64,000 nucleotides of DNA from Fictibacillus nanhaiensis (GCA_016401345.1 JAEACG010000002.1:1-64000); one strand, 5' to 3'; counted from the stretch's first letter, positions 34,201 to 42,884 are shown. Translations and numbers: made by a program. The notes: generated from the letters alone by a model not told the origin.

Positions 34201-34509
34201 TTGTTGAACCCTTTAAAAGGTAAAAGTCATAAAGATGAATCATCCTCATATGCAGGACATCATCACCATCATTATCATGATCTTTGTCTCGAGTACATGG
34301 GACAGAAGGTTACGATCGAATTGAATGATGGAAATGTATATCACGGTCAATTGCATAGCTATGATCAGGATAACATGTATATGATCATGCCAGGTGAGAA
34401 CGCTGACCGTAATAGCCGTATCATTTTTGTCGGGCCGTTTTTTCCAGGCTACGGAGTTTTTGGTTTTCCTTTTTACCGAATTCGTCGTTTTCGTCCTTAT
34501 TATTGGTAA
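34201..34509 (+). CDS. Small His-rich protein with an Sm/Hfq-like core
   Basis: About 102 residues from TTG 34201, 9 bases after AAGGAGG. After a polar start comes HHHHHYHDLC, then VTIELNDGNVYHGQLHSYDQDNMYMIMP, which has the strand pattern of an Sm-like or SH3-type barrel. The C-terminus is rich in Phe, Tyr and Arg (FPFYRIRRFRPYYW). Such aromatic, basic tails occur in spore coat proteins, but this is inference. I do not recognise a named family. Confidence 0.6.
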   Translation: MLNPLKGKSHKDESSSYAGHHHHHYHDLCLEYMGQKVTIELNDGNVYHGQLHSYDQDNMYMIMPGENADRNSRIIFVGPFFPGYGVFGFPFYRIRRFRPYYW

Positions 34510-34517
34510 AAATACAG

Positions 34518-34549
34518 AAAAGACCCATGCTGCTGCATGGGTCTTTTTC
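34518..34549. terminator. Bidirectional intrinsic terminator
   Basis: AAAAGACCCATGC-TGCT-GCATGGGTCTTTTT between two convergent genes; it touches the yutJ stop. Confidence 0.9.
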
Positions 34550-35614
34550 TTATACTTGATATTTATACAACCATAGAATTCCTGATTTTAATAAGCGTGG
34601 CACTCTACCAATAAGAGCAGTGCTACCCATTGTACCAAATCCGCTCTTCTTACCAAGAGAACCCATAACTCCTTTTAGTTTAATCTCGTTCATCTCAGGA
34701 AGAGGCTGTTCATTCCAACGAGCTAAAAGGACTTGAGAGATCTGTTCTGCTTGCTCCTCTGCTAATTGTGCACTTGGTGCATAAGGAAGGCTCGCGCAAT
34801 CTCCAACAACGTATACATGCTCTTCGGTTGGAAGGTGGTGATGTTCAGTTAGAACAACACGTCCTTGACTGTCTTTTTCAACATCTAAATCACGAACGAT
34901 TCGGCTCGGCTGTATACCTGCCGTCCAAACGATAGCATCACACTCTACCTTTTCGTCATGATTATAAAGAGCGCCTTCTTCAACCTTTGTTACATTTGAA
35001 TTATTGATTACTTCAACACCGTGTTCAACGAACCAGTTTTGTACATAGTTGCTCAATCGCTTTTTATAAGCGGAAAGAATCATATCACCACGGTCAAAGA
35101 GTTTAATTGTAAGATCCGGACGGCTCTCCCGAAGTTCAGATGCTAACTCTACACCTGAAAGTCCGGCACCAACTACTGCAACAACCGCATTAGCATGCAA
35201 GTTGTTTAGAATTTGATACGTTTGACGTGATTTATCAATAGTCTGAATGCTGAGCGTAAATTGGTCAGCACCAGGGACATTATGATATTTGTCTTCGCAA
35301 CCTAGGCCGATAACCAAATCGTCATATGAAACTGCATCTTGATCTTTTAATAGAACTTTCTTTTCTTTAACATCAATTGCTGTCACTTCGCCATATTTAA
35401 TATTGAGGCGAGGATGATCTGGAAAAGTTACACGAACATGATGATCAGATATGGTACCTGCAGCAAGTGCATAGTATTCAGTTTTTAAACAATGATAAGG
35501 TACACGATCAATAAGCGTAAGCTGAATGTTTTCAGGGAGGTCTGAGGAATTAAGAAGTCTCTTTAGCACACGCATATTTCCATATCCTCCGCCAAGTAAA
35601 ACGAGGTGTTTCAT
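34550..35614 (-). CDS. yutJ: Type II NADH dehydrogenase-like flavoprotein YutJ
   Basis: A 354-residue FAD/NAD(P)-binding oxidoreductase. FAD site LLGGGYGNMRVLKRL at the N-terminus, NAD site VVAVVGAGLSGVELASEL in the middle and VYVVGDCASLP near the C-terminus. It belongs with NDH-2-type enzymes but is shorter at the C-terminal membrane-attachment end than YumB. The electron acceptor is not known. The coding strand is opposite to its neighbours yuzD and yuzB. Confidence 0.88.
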   Translation of the reverse strand: MKHLVLLGGGYGNMRVLKRLLNSSDLPENIQLTLIDRVPYHCLKTEYYALAAGTISDHHVRVTFPDHPRLNIKYGEVTAIDVKEKKVLLKDQDAVSYDDLVIGLGCEDKYHNVPGADQFTLSIQTIDKSRQTYQILNNLHANAVVAVVGAGLSGVELASELRESRPDLTIKLFDRGDMILSAYKKRLSNYVQNWFVEHGVEVINNSNVTKVEEGALYNHDEKVECDAIVWTAGIQPSRIVRDLDVEKDSQGRVVLTEHHHLPTEEHVYVVGDCASLPYAPSAQLAEEQAEQISQVLLARWNEQPLPEMNEIKLKGVMGSLGKKSGFGTMGSTALIGRVPRLLKSGILWLYKYQV

Positions 35615-35851
35615 TTGTCATTTCCCCTTTTCTTTCAAGACAATTCTTATCTGTTTTTAAAAATGCATATATAAGTAAATAACCTTAACTCGAAATAAGT
35701 AAACGATTACACGTTTTTGACATGTTTAAGTATAGCACTTTGCAACAATTTCACAACTCTTTTATAGAAAAAACACAGGAAGAATGAGTGTTTACATTGA
35801 CTACAACTATAGAAACCGTTAGGATGGATTCATCAAGAGGTGAAGACGGAA

Positions 35852-36088
35852 ATGAGACCGATTATAGAGTTTTGTGTAAGTAATTTAGCGAGTGGTGCAC
35901 AAAAAGCGCTCGAAGAACTCGAGAAAGACTATGATCTAGACGTTATCGAGTATGGGTGTCTAGGGTATTGTGGACACTGTGCAAAGTCGATGTTTGCTCT
36001 CGTAAATGGAGATATCGTTCACGGAGAAACATCAGATGAACTTGTGAAAAATATTTACAATCATATAGAAGAAAACGGAATGTTTTAA
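35852..36088 (+). CDS. yuzB: DUF1450 protein YuzB
   Basis: A 78-residue protein starting [17 protein letters not shown] with a cysteine cluster [18 protein letters not shown], typical of DUF1450 and thioredoxin-like ferredoxin folds. Function unknown. ATG 35852 follows GAGGTGAAG; a GTG 12 bases earlier lies in that ribosome binding site. Divergent from yutJ. Confidence 0.88.
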   Translation: MRPIIEFCVSNLASGAQKALEELEKDYDLDVIEYGCLGYCGHCAKSMFALVNGDIVHGETSDELVKNIYNHIEENGMF

Positions 36089-36125
36089 AAAGCAGCTATT
36101 CTAAAAATGGGATAGCTGCTTTTTC
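36087..36125 (+). terminator. Intrinsic terminator of yuzB
   Basis: AAAAAGCAGCTAT and ATAGCTGCTTTTT stem with an 11-12 nt loop. Confidence 0.88.
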
Positions 36126-36256
36126 TATGGATAAGGGAGTTATGATTGGGAAAAATATCTAGCATATAATTTTTTGAAAAACGATTGCATTTTTGTCGAA
36201 ATTTGTTACATTAGAAAAGGGTCAGTCATTGGATGTCTGACAACTAACGTGCTAAT

Positions 36257-36270
36257 AGTAAGCGTTTTCT
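36257..36270. promoter_or_regulatory. cre-like site upstream of the nucleoside transporter
   Basis: AGTAAGCGTTTTCT agrees with the CcpA consensus TGWAANCGNTNWCA at all specified positions except the first and the last. It lies about 30 bases before the start codon, a position suited to repression by CcpA. Confidence 0.5.
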
Positions 36271-36297
36271 TCCAAATTACAAAAGGGGTGTACGAAT

Positions 36298-37512
36298 ATG
36301 CAAATTTTATGGGGATTAGGTGGTATGCTCGTTCTTCTTGTAATCGCATTCTTACTTTCTCAAAATAAGAAAGCGATTAACTGGAGAACAGTAATCGGTG
36401 CACTAGCAATTCAAATTGCTTTTGCGTTGATCGTTCTTAAATGGGATGCTGGAAAACAAGCATTGCAAAGCGTCTCACAAAAAGTTTCAAACGTTGTTGC
36501 TTATGCGAACGAAGGGATTACTTTCTTGTTTGGAAGTATGATTCCAGCAGAAGGAAAAGGATTTATCTTTGCGTTTCAAGTTTTAACCGTTATCATTTTC
36601 TTCTCTTCTCTAATCTCAGTTCTTTATTACCTAGGCATCATGCAATGGGTTGTAAGAATTTTAGGGGGAGCATTATCTAAGTTATTAAAAACAAGTAAAG
36701 CAGAATCAATGAGTGCTACTGCAAATATTTTCTTAGGTCAGACAGAAGCACCTCTAGTTATTCGTCCATATATGAACCGTCTTACTCAATCTGAACTTTT
36801 TGCTGTAATGGTAGGTGGACTAGCATCAGTAGCAGGTTCTGTATTGATTGGTTATTACCTATTAGGAGTACCGTTAGAATACTTAATCGCGGCAAGCTTT
36901 ATGTGTGCTCCTGCAGGACTTGCGATCGCTAAGATCATTGTTCCTGAAACAGAAGAGCCTGAAACAATGGGTGAGATCAAATTAGAACGTGACAAAGATA
37001 CAGTAAACGTTATCGACGCAGCGGCAAAAGGCGCTGGAGATGGACTTCAAATCGCTCTTAACGTTGGGGCAATGTTACTTGCATTCATCGCACTTATCGC
37101 TTTAGTTAACGGTATCCTTGGCGGAATCGGTGGCTGGTTCGGTTATGAGATCACACTTCAACAAATTCTAGGTTATATTTTCGCTCCAATCGCATTTGTT
37201 ATTGGTGTACCGTGGGAAGAAGCAGTTAAAGCCGGTACGTTCATCGGTCAAAAAATCGTATTGAATGAGTTCGTTGCTTATTCTTCATTCGCACCTCAAA
37301 TTCCAGACTTAATGCCGAAAACAGTAGCGGTTGTAAGTTTCGCACTTTGTGGTTTCGCGAACCTTTCTTCGATCGCAATTCTTTTAGGTGGTCTTGGAGC
37401 AATGGCACCTACTCGTCGTCCTGACATCGCAAGACTTGGAATGCGCGCTGTAATCGCAGCTACAATCGCAAACTTACTAAGCGGTGCAATCGCAGGTATG
37501 TTTATTCTATAA
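36298..37512 (+). CDS. yutK: Concentrative nucleoside transporter (NupC/CNT family)
   Basis: A 404-residue membrane protein importing nucleosides with H+ or Na+. Roughly 8-10 hydrophobic segments, with the CNT signatures FLGQTEAPLVIRPYMNRLT, ANIFLGQ and the gate region FVAYSSFAPQIP and ALCGFANLSSIAILLGGLGAMAPTRR. It corresponds to B. subtilis YutK by order, next to yuzB and dapF. AAAGGGGTG precedes the ATG. Confidence 0.9.
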   Translation: MQILWGLGGMLVLLVIAFLLSQNKKAINWRTVIGALAIQIAFALIVLKWDAGKQALQSVSQKVSNVVAYANEGITFLFGSMIPAEGKGFIFAFQVLTVIIFFSSLISVLYYLGIMQWVVRILGGALSKLLKTSKAESMSATANIFLGQTEAPLVIRPYMNRLTQSELFAVMVGGLASVAGSVLIGYYLLGVPLEYLIAASFMCAPAGLAIAKIIVPETEEPETMGEIKLERDKDTVNVIDAAAKGAGDGLQIALNVGAMLLAFIALIALVNGILGGIGGWFGYEITLQQILGYIFAPIAFVIGVPWEEAVKAGTFIGQKIVLNEFVAYSSFAPQIPDLMPKTVAVVSFALCGFANLSSIAILLGGLGAMAPTRRPDIARLGMRAVIAATIANLLSGAIAGMFIL

Positions 37513-37527
37513 GAATGGTTTCATTTT

Positions 37528-37564
37528 AAGATGTTCAAGCTGATGCTTGAGCATCTTTTTTTGT
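37528..37564 (+). terminator. Intrinsic terminator
   Basis: AAGATGTTCAAGC-TGAT-GCTTGAGCATCTT followed by TTTTTTG. Confidence 0.88.
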
Positions 37565-37660
37565 TAGCGAGGATTTTAGCAGATAGCGTGCTGTGCAATT
37601 CTCTGTCACACTTGGGACATAGTCCCCTGAATAATACCAGCTGGGGTATCTTCATCTATA

Positions 37661-37740
37661 ATTAAGTCTAAGCAAACAAAATTGGGTCGAAATAAGACTT
37701 AATTAAGTCGAAACGGCGTTCAATTAAGTCTAAATTCTAA
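37661..37740. repeat. Phased 20-21 bp intergenic repeats (AATTAAGTCTAA type)
   Basis: GTCTAA or GTCGAA occur at 37667, 37687, 37708 and 37729, spaced 20, 21 and 21 bp. The flanks AATTAA-GTCKAA are conserved and the rest varies. As in the other two arrays, it lies between the terminator of a plus-strand gene and the end of a convergent minus-strand gene. Confidence 0.75.
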
Positions 37741-37746
37741 AATAAA

Positions 37747-37783
37747 GGCGGTTCGCTAAATTTCGACAAGCGATCTAACCGCC
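37747..37783. repeat. Hairpin next to the phased array
   Basis: GGCGGTTCGCT and AGCGATCTAACCGCC form a stem of 11 pairs with a small bulge. It is not followed by a T run on either strand. Confidence 0.5.
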
Positions 37784-37814
37784 AGTCCAGCTTAATACCC
37801 CTATCATGAACAAT

Positions 37815-37854
37815 AAAAAAACCGCAGTGGGAATCATTCCCCCCCTGCGGTTTT
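37815..37854 (-). terminator. Terminator of ribU
   Basis: AAAACCGCAG pairs with CTGCGGTTTT at 37845-37854; on the minus strand a U-rich tail follows. Confidence 0.8.
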
Positions 37855-37859
37855 ACCAT

Positions 37860-38438
37860 TTAGGCCTGTTGAGCGATCTGTTTCATCACCCATGGCTGCA
37901 TTCGGTTGTATAATGCTACGAATAACAGTGTAATTATCGTACCTTTTATCAAGTTAAACGGTGTTATACCTTTTAATATAAGATCAAGCATCATCTGGCT
38001 AGACATCGGATCAGCTCCAAGGAACCACGTATAGGCTGGTAAGATGATCACGTAGTTGAGAAGCCCCATCATAAATGTCATCAAAACCGTTCCTAAGATC
38101 AAGCCCGCTGAAAGACGTTTAACAGAATTCTTTTTGCGGAATAAGTAGGATACTGGAAGAATGAATAGAATACCGGCCACAAAGTTTGCTAATTGACCAA
38201 CTGGTACTCCGGTAAAGCTTCCTACTATCCCGTAGTGAAGAACATTTTTTATGGCTTCCACCATCACTCCTGCAGCTGGTCCGAAAATGATTGCAGCTAG
38301 AAGTGCAGGCACCTCACTAAAGTCGATCTTTAAAAATGGAGGTAGCCCTGGGAACGGAAAGTCGAGCATCATCAGTACATACGCAATCGTACTGAGCATC
38401 GATACCGCTACCATTTGTTTGATCTTTCCCTTTTGCAT
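37860..38438 (-). CDS. ribU: Riboflavin ECF transporter S component
   Basis: A 192-residue membrane protein with five to six helices that binds riboflavin and works with the shared EcfAA'T module encoded elsewhere. MLDFPFPGLPPFLKIDFSEVPALLA, a motif typical of RibU/YpaA, lies near the N-terminus; AAGVMVEAIKNVLHY follows. ATG 38438 is preceded by AGAGGAGAG; an upstream frame extension to 38468 has no ribosome binding site. The FMN riboswitch and terminator upstream confirm the role. Confidence 0.95.
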   Translation of the reverse strand: MQKGKIKQMVAVSMLSTIAYVLMMLDFPFPGLPPFLKIDFSEVPALLAAIIFGPAAGVMVEAIKNVLHYGIVGSFTGVPVGQLANFVAGILFILPVSYLFRKKNSVKRLSAGLILGTVLMTFMMGLLNYVIILPAYTWFLGADPMSSQMMLDLILKGITPFNLIKGTIITLLFVALYNRMQPWVMKQIAQQA

Positions 38439-38503
38439 TGAAATCTCTCCTCTTTTGTGTTGCGCCATCTCATGATTTCGAATGCAGCACAGCCTGCTTC
38501 ACA

Positions 38504-38537
38504 CAAAAAATCCTTAGTCAGTTAATGAGACTAAGGG
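38504..38537 (-). terminator. FMN-riboswitch terminator before ribU
   Basis: On the minus strand CCTTAGTC-TCATTAACT-GACTAAGG is followed by ATTTTTTGT. It is the likely expression platform of the FMN riboswitch. Confidence 0.85.
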
Positions 38538-38629
38538 AGATTGTAAGTATGATAAACAGCATGTAAAAGATGCACAAAAAGGCATGCTTAAACAAAGGGT
38601 TCTAATTAAAGTTGAACCGCTGTACCTAC

Positions 38630-38767
38630 ATCTTCTCCCATCCAGACTATACTGTCGGCTCTGGAATTACACCAGATCAGCAAAAAAGAAAACTTTTTCG
38701 CTCACGGGCTGATGAAGAGGGAATCTTCAATTACCGCCGGTCGGGAATTTCACCCTGCCCCGAAGAT
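38630..38767 (-). promoter_or_regulatory. FMN riboswitch (RFN element)
   Basis: On the minus strand the conserved blocks appear in order: ATCTTCGGGGCAGGGTGAAA, TTCCCGACCGGCGGTAATT, AGCCCGTGAGCG, CTGATCTGGTGTAATTCCAG, AGCCGACAGTATAG, and GGATGGGAGAAGAT. FMN binding should promote the downstream terminator and shut off ribU. Confidence 0.97.
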
Positions 38768-38870
38768 GGATCGCTATTGTATTTTGTTACATCACCTATT
38801 ATACTTTAAAAAATGTAAGTTGTGAACGAATATGCAATAACCATACCTTCCAAATAGAGGATGAACCGAT

Positions 38871-39113
38871 ATGAAATTAACATTTGAATATACATGGCCA
38901 TATGAAAGAATGATGAAGGATATTTATATTTCGGAATGTCCGTTCTGCCAACGAGACAATGTATTGACTTCCTTTAAAGAAGAACAACTGAATCTTGCTC
39001 AAGAAGGAATTAAACAGATACTTATTATGCCTTGTTGTCATGGCAAGTTAACCATACTAAACGCCGACGATGATTATTTTTATACGGATGAAAAATTGAG
39101 AGGTCAATCATAA
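38871..39113 (+). CDS. Small CxxC protein upstream of dapF
   Basis: An 80-residue hydrophilic protein with ECPFCQRDN and MPCCHGK, four or five cysteines that could hold zinc. ATG 38871 with GAGGATGA upstream. It ends 16 bases before dapF and is probably co-transcribed. I do not recognise a named family and infer no function. Confidence 0.65.
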   Translation: MKLTFEYTWPYERMMKDIYISECPFCQRDNVLTSFKEEQLNLAQEGIKQILIMPCCHGKLTILNADDDYFYTDEKLRGQS

Positions 39114-39129
39114 GGAGCAGGGTTAAGCG

Positions 39130-39996
39130 ATGGATACGTTGAAATTCACAAAAATGCATGGATTAGGCAATAATTACATCTATATAAACATGTTTGAAGA
39201 GTGTATTGATGAAGCTGATCTGCCGAGGTTAGCAGCGGAAGTCTCAAATCCTTACACGGGCATCGGATCAGATGGGATGATTCTAATCTGCCCAAGCGAA
39301 TTAGCGCCAGTTAAAATGAGAATCTTTAATAATGATGGTTCTGAAGCTAAAAACTGTGGTAACGGACTTCGATGTGTAGCCAAATATGCGTACGAAAACA
39401 GATTAGTAACAGAAACCGAATTTCAGATTGAAACACTAGGTGGTTTAGTAACTGCAAAAGTAACAATAGATAACAACAATAAAGTATCACTCGTTACGGT
39501 TAATATGGGTAACCCCATCCTTCGACCTCAAAAAATTCCTGTCACGGGATTTGACCACCTCCAACAAGTGGTGAATGAGGAAGTATTTTTTGATGGGACA
39601 CCTTTAAGACTCACTGCTGTTTCAATGGGAAATCCACATGCCGTTTTCTTTGTGGATAATATTGAGAAAGCGCCTCTGCATTCGTTAGGACCAATCATCG
39701 AAAAAGATTCAATGTTTCCTGATTGGGTAAACGCAGAGTTTGTAGAAGTGGTGTCTAAAAGTGAAATGCACTTTAGAGTTTGGGAGAGAGGATCAGGTAT
39801 TACACAAGCTTGTGGTACAGGAGCTTGTGCAGCAGCTGTAGCTGCCGTTCTAAACGAAGAAGCAGATAGAAATACGGATATTACCGTTCATTTAGCAGGC
39901 GGAGATCTCATCATTAACTGGAAAGATAATGGCGATGTTTGGATGACTGGCCCAGCGGAAATAATCTGTACGGGTGAATATCATACTAATAGGTAG
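39130..39996 (+). CDS. dapF: Diaminopimelate epimerase
   Basis: Converts LL- to meso-diaminopimelate for lysine and peptidoglycan synthesis. 288 residues with the paired active-site cysteines in [11 protein letters not shown] and [12 protein letters not shown], and [24 protein letters not shown] is the usual N-terminus. AAGGAGCAGG lies before the ATG. Relevant to the lysine riboswitch-controlled transporter elsewhere in the window, as both affect lysine supply. Confidence 0.96.
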   Translation: MDTLKFTKMHGLGNNYIYINMFEECIDEADLPRLAAEVSNPYTGIGSDGMILICPSELAPVKMRIFNNDGSEAKNCGNGLRCVAKYAYENRLVTETEFQIETLGGLVTAKVTIDNNNKVSLVTVNMGNPILRPQKIPVTGFDHLQQVVNEEVFFDGTPLRLTAVSMGNPHAVFFVDNIEKAPLHSLGPIIEKDSMFPDWVNAEFVEVVSKSEMHFRVWERGSGITQACGTGACAAAVAAVLNEEADRNTDITVHLAGGDLIINWKDNGDVWMTGPAEIICTGEYHTNR

Positions 39997-40025
39997 AAGG
40001 TGCACACATTATGCCTACACCTACT

Positions 40026-40057
40026 AAAAAAGAAAGCAGAGATGCTTTCTTTTTTTA
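40026..40057. terminator. Bidirectional terminator between dapF and the HxlR regulator
   Basis: AAAAAAGAAAGCA-GAGA-TGCTTTCTTTTTT. Confidence 0.88.
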
Positions 40058-40435
40058 ATCCTTAACTTCAGCCTGCTCACGATGTTGAACGATTTTCTCC
40101 GTATGTTCAATTCCCCATTGAAGCATGGACTTTATAATAGGGATCAGTGTTTCACCAAATGAAGTTAGAGAATATTCCACTTTGGGCGGGACTTGTTTAT
40201 AGACTTCTCGGTGTATGATGCCGTCACGCTCTAATTCTCGTAGCTGTAGGGTAAGCATTCGCTGTGTAATTCCAGGGACGAGGCGCTTTAGTTCGTTAAA
40301 ACGTATCTTGCCCTCGATCAAGTGATACAAAATAACGCTTTTCCACTTACCACCGATAATATCAAGAGTCGCTTCGACTGGACATGAATAGCCGTGAGAT
40401 TGCCAATTGGAAAGGTCGAATTGCTGATTAGTCAT
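40055..40435 (-). CDS. HxlR-family redox regulator
   Basis: A 126-residue winged-helix repressor of the HxlR (DUF24) family, like YodB and HypR, which sense quinones or hypochlorite by oxidation of an N-terminal Cys. That Cys is present in [18 protein letters not shown]; recognition helix region [19 protein letters not shown] 20 bp palindrome lies directly upstream, and a nitroreductase is divergent, the typical target. The basic reading is a repressor of its own gene and the nitroreductase. Confidence 0.88.
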   Translation of the reverse strand: MTNQQFDLSNWQSHGYSCPVEATLDIIGGKWKSVILYHLIEGKIRFNELKRLVPGITQRMLTLQLRELERDGIIHREVYKQVPPKVEYSLTSFGETLIPIIKSMLQWGIEHTEKIVQHREQAEVKD

Positions 40436-40448
40436 TGAATGGCTCCTT

Positions 40449-40468
40449 TAGTATAAAAAATGATACTA
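40449..40468. promoter_or_regulatory. Operator palindrome for the HxlR regulator
   Basis: TAGTAT-AAAAAATG-ATACTA, a perfect 6 bp inverted repeat with an 8 bp AT-rich centre, 13 bases upstream of the regulator start. Similar TACTAT/ATAGTA sites bind YodB-type proteins in B. subtilis. Confidence 0.65.
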
Positions 40469-40583
40469 TGACACAAAAATGTGCGTACTTTTCATTTTTG
40501 TTATTACTTTTATAATATATTGTGTAGGATATTAAAACAACTTTAAATTACGTTCATAAATATTGAAGGAGAGATAAATCATC

Positions 40584-41258
40584 ATGAATAAAGAAGCTAA
40601 AAAACAAGAGATCTTAGAGGCATTTCAGTTCAGACATGCAACAAAGGAATTTGATCCAGAGAAAAAGATTTCAGATGAAGACTTTGAATTTATTTTAGAA
40701 ACTGGACGTCTATCACCGAGTTCTTTCGGCTTTGAGCCTTGGCGTTTTGTTGTCATTCAAGACCCAGAGCTACGTGAACAGTTGAAACCTGTATCATGGG
40801 GTGCACAAAAACAATTGCCGACTGCGAGTCACTATGTCGTGATGCTAGCACGTACGGCAGAAGATATGATGTACGATTCAGAATACATTGAGCATATGAA
40901 GAAAGATGTAAAGAATCTTCCGAAAGAAGCGTATGATGCGATCAGTGGATTTTACAAGACATTCTTAGAATCTGACTTTAAGCTTCTTGGAAACGACCGC
41001 GCTATGGTCGATTGGGCAGCTAAACAAGTCTATATTGCACTAGGAAATATGATGACAGCAGCTGCTCAAATTGGTATTGATTCTTGCCCGATCGAAGGAT
41101 TTGATCAAGAGAAAGTTCAGGCTATCTTAGAAAAAGAAGGAGTACTTCAAGGAGGAAACTTTGAAGTAGCGGTTATGGTAGGATTCGGCTATCGCGTAAA
41201 TGAACCACGTCCAAAAGTTCGTCAAGATATGAGCGATGTTGTGAAATGGATTAAGTAA
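40584..41258 (+). CDS. NAD(P)H-dependent nitroreductase (YodC/MhqN type)
   Basis: A 224-residue FMN-dependent nitroreductase. The phosphate-binding HATKEFDPEKKISDED, SPSSFGFEPWRF and the late PIEGFDQEKV and VGFGYRVNEPRPKVRQ are conserved. Likely reduces quinones or nitro compounds. Being divergent from an HxlR regulator it is probably induced by quinone or electrophile stress. AAGGAGAG precedes the ATG. Confidence 0.9.
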   Translation: MNKEAKKQEILEAFQFRHATKEFDPEKKISDEDFEFILETGRLSPSSFGFEPWRFVVIQDPELREQLKPVSWGAQKQLPTASHYVVMLARTAEDMMYDSEYIEHMKKDVKNLPKEAYDAISGFYKTFLESDFKLLGNDRAMVDWAAKQVYIALGNMMTAAAQIGIDSCPIEGFDQEKVQAILEKEGVLQGGNFEVAVMVGFGYRVNEPRPKVRQDMSDVVKWIK

Positions 41259-41264
41259 TGAACA

Positions 41265-41298
41265 TAAAAAAGTGGAGGCACAATCGCCTCCACTTTTT
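41265..41298. terminator. Bidirectional terminator
   Basis: AAAAAGTGGAGGC-ACAATC-GCCTCCACTTTTT, overlapping the mqnE stop. Confidence 0.88.
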
Positions 41299-42394
41299 AG
41301 TATTTTTGAATGATGTTATAAAATGTATCACGTTCTACAGGAACTTTGTTTGCTGTTTTGATCAAGTGAACAAGTTCTTTACGTGTAATCCCTGATGACG
41401 TTAATGCTCCAACAGCGTGAGAGATACGTTCCTCGATCAACGTTCCGTGGATGTCACTTGAACCGAACGTTAATGCCATTTGAGTTAACTGAACACCAAT
41501 GTTGATCCAATATGCTTTGATATGGTCAAAATTATCTAGCATGAGTCGGCTGATCGCAATGGTTCTCATATCATCAAAAGCAGATGTTCTTCTCATCAAT
41601 CCCATAGATTGTGTACGAGGCTGCATAGCTAACGGGATGAATACCATGAATCCGTTTGTTGAATCTTGAAGTTGGCGCAAGCGGTCCATATGAATGAGAC
41701 GTTCTTCTTTCGTCTCAATAGATCCGTACAACATTGTTGCATGTGTTTTTAATCCTAAACCATGTGCGATTTCATGTGCTTCTAACCACTGATCAGTCGA
41801 TGCTTTGTCTGGGCTCATTTTTAAACGGTAACGTTCGGTTAGAATCTCAGCACCACCACCAGGCAGGGTATCAAGACCTGCTTTAATCAACTCTTCTAAT
41901 ACTTCTTTCATCGAAAGTCCAGCTATTCTGGAGAAGAACTCGATCTCTGCACCTGTATATGCTTTAACCGTTACTTGTGGATAATGCTTTTTTAACGTCC
42001 GAATCGTATCTAGATAATAATCAAAAGGTACTTCGTGATTATGGCCACCTACGATATGAAACTCTCGAATGTTATCGTTCCAGCGTTTTTCAACATAGCT
42101 CAAGAGCTGCTCATCGTTCATCGTATAAGCGCCTTCTTCACCAGGCTTACGCTTAAAGCCACAGAAACTGCAAGTAGCTTCACATACGTTAGTCGGGTTG
42201 ATGTACAAGTTTTCAATGAAGTAAACGTTGTCGCCGTTTTTACGCTTATTAACCTCGTTTGCTAATGAAGCAACGCTTAGCAAATCATTCGTTTCATATA
42301 GAAATAATCCATCTTCAATCGAAAGACGCTCACCGTGAGTTATCTTTTCAGCGATTGCCTCCATACGCGTATCTAGCGTTAATATATTTGCCAT
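41297..42394 (-). CDS. mqnE: Aminofutalosine synthase (radical SAM), futalosine menaquinone pathway
   Basis: Joins a chorismate-derived enolpyruvyl benzoate to SAM in the second step of the futalosine route to menaquinone. 365 residues; radical SAM motif CEATCSFCGFKRKPGEEGAY, FHIVGGHNHEVPFDYY, GLDTLPGGGAEI and MLYGSIETKEERLIH are MqnE signatures rather than MqnC or CofH. ATG 42394 follows AGGGGGA; an upstream extension to 42472 lacks a ribosome binding site. No other mqn gene is in the window. Confidence 0.88.
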   Translation of the reverse strand: MANILTLDTRMEAIAEKITHGERLSIEDGLFLYETNDLLSVASLANEVNKRKNGDNVYFIENLYINPTNVCEATCSFCGFKRKPGEEGAYTMNDEQLLSYVEKRWNDNIREFHIVGGHNHEVPFDYYLDTIRTLKKHYPQVTVKAYTGAEIEFFSRIAGLSMKEVLEELIKAGLDTLPGGGAEILTERYRLKMSPDKASTDQWLEAHEIAHGLGLKTHATMLYGSIETKEERLIHMDRLRQLQDSTNGFMVFIPLAMQPRTQSMGLMRRTSAFDDMRTIAISRLMLDNFDHIKAYWINIGVQLTQMALTFGSSDIHGTLIEERISHAVGALTSSGITRKELVHLIKTANKVPVERDTFYNIIQKY

Positions 42395-42704
42395 TACTAA
42401 TCCCCCTAATTTTTCAAATGAAATGTTCGGATGATGTACACAATTTTTTAAGAGATAGGCATTAAGCGACACTCTCTCTTTACCAAATTTATACGAATAC
42501 TTATGTATTAAGAGAATTCAATACATGTCTTAATTGCATAATCATTATAATCCTATTCAAACTTTACGACAAGGGAAGCTGCTTTTACAGATATTTGCAC
42601 ATAAAAAGTTTAATTTTTTTATTAGCGACTCGTTGTCTAATAAATAGAAAAAATGTAAAATAAAAGGAACGGATATGTTGAAAACGAAGAGTGGAGTGAC
42701 GAAA

Positions 42705-42884
42705 ATGAAAGCCACAATACCAGCCGCTAGACTTGAAAAGATCGAACAATTAGAGGCATTGCGTAATAAAATGATACAGGCGGCGAACGTGTTAGGTCTG
42801 CAGCATCCAATGGTGTTAAAATATAGTAGAAAAATTGATGAGACACATAATAAGATTATGGAAATGCAGCAAAAAAACAACTAA
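42705..42884 (+). CDS. Spo0E-like aspartyl-phosphate phosphatase
   Basis: A 59-residue two-helix protein of the Spo0E/YisI/YnzD family, which dephosphorylates Spo0A-P and delays sporulation. The KIEQLEALRNKMIQAANVLG helix, then HPMVLKYSRKIDETHNKI in place of the usual SQxLDxLI motif; Ser and Asp of that motif are present. ATG 42705 is preceded by GGAGTGAC; an ATG 30 bases earlier is possible. The call rests on length and motif. Confidence 0.72.
   Translation: MKATIPAARLEKIEQLEALRNKMIQAANVLGLQHPMVLKYSRKIDETHNKIMEMQQKNN

Noticed and set aside
34201-34509. Calling this gene hfq
   Set aside because: The Hfq Sm1 and Sm2 signatures are not present; only a general barrel-like pattern is seen.
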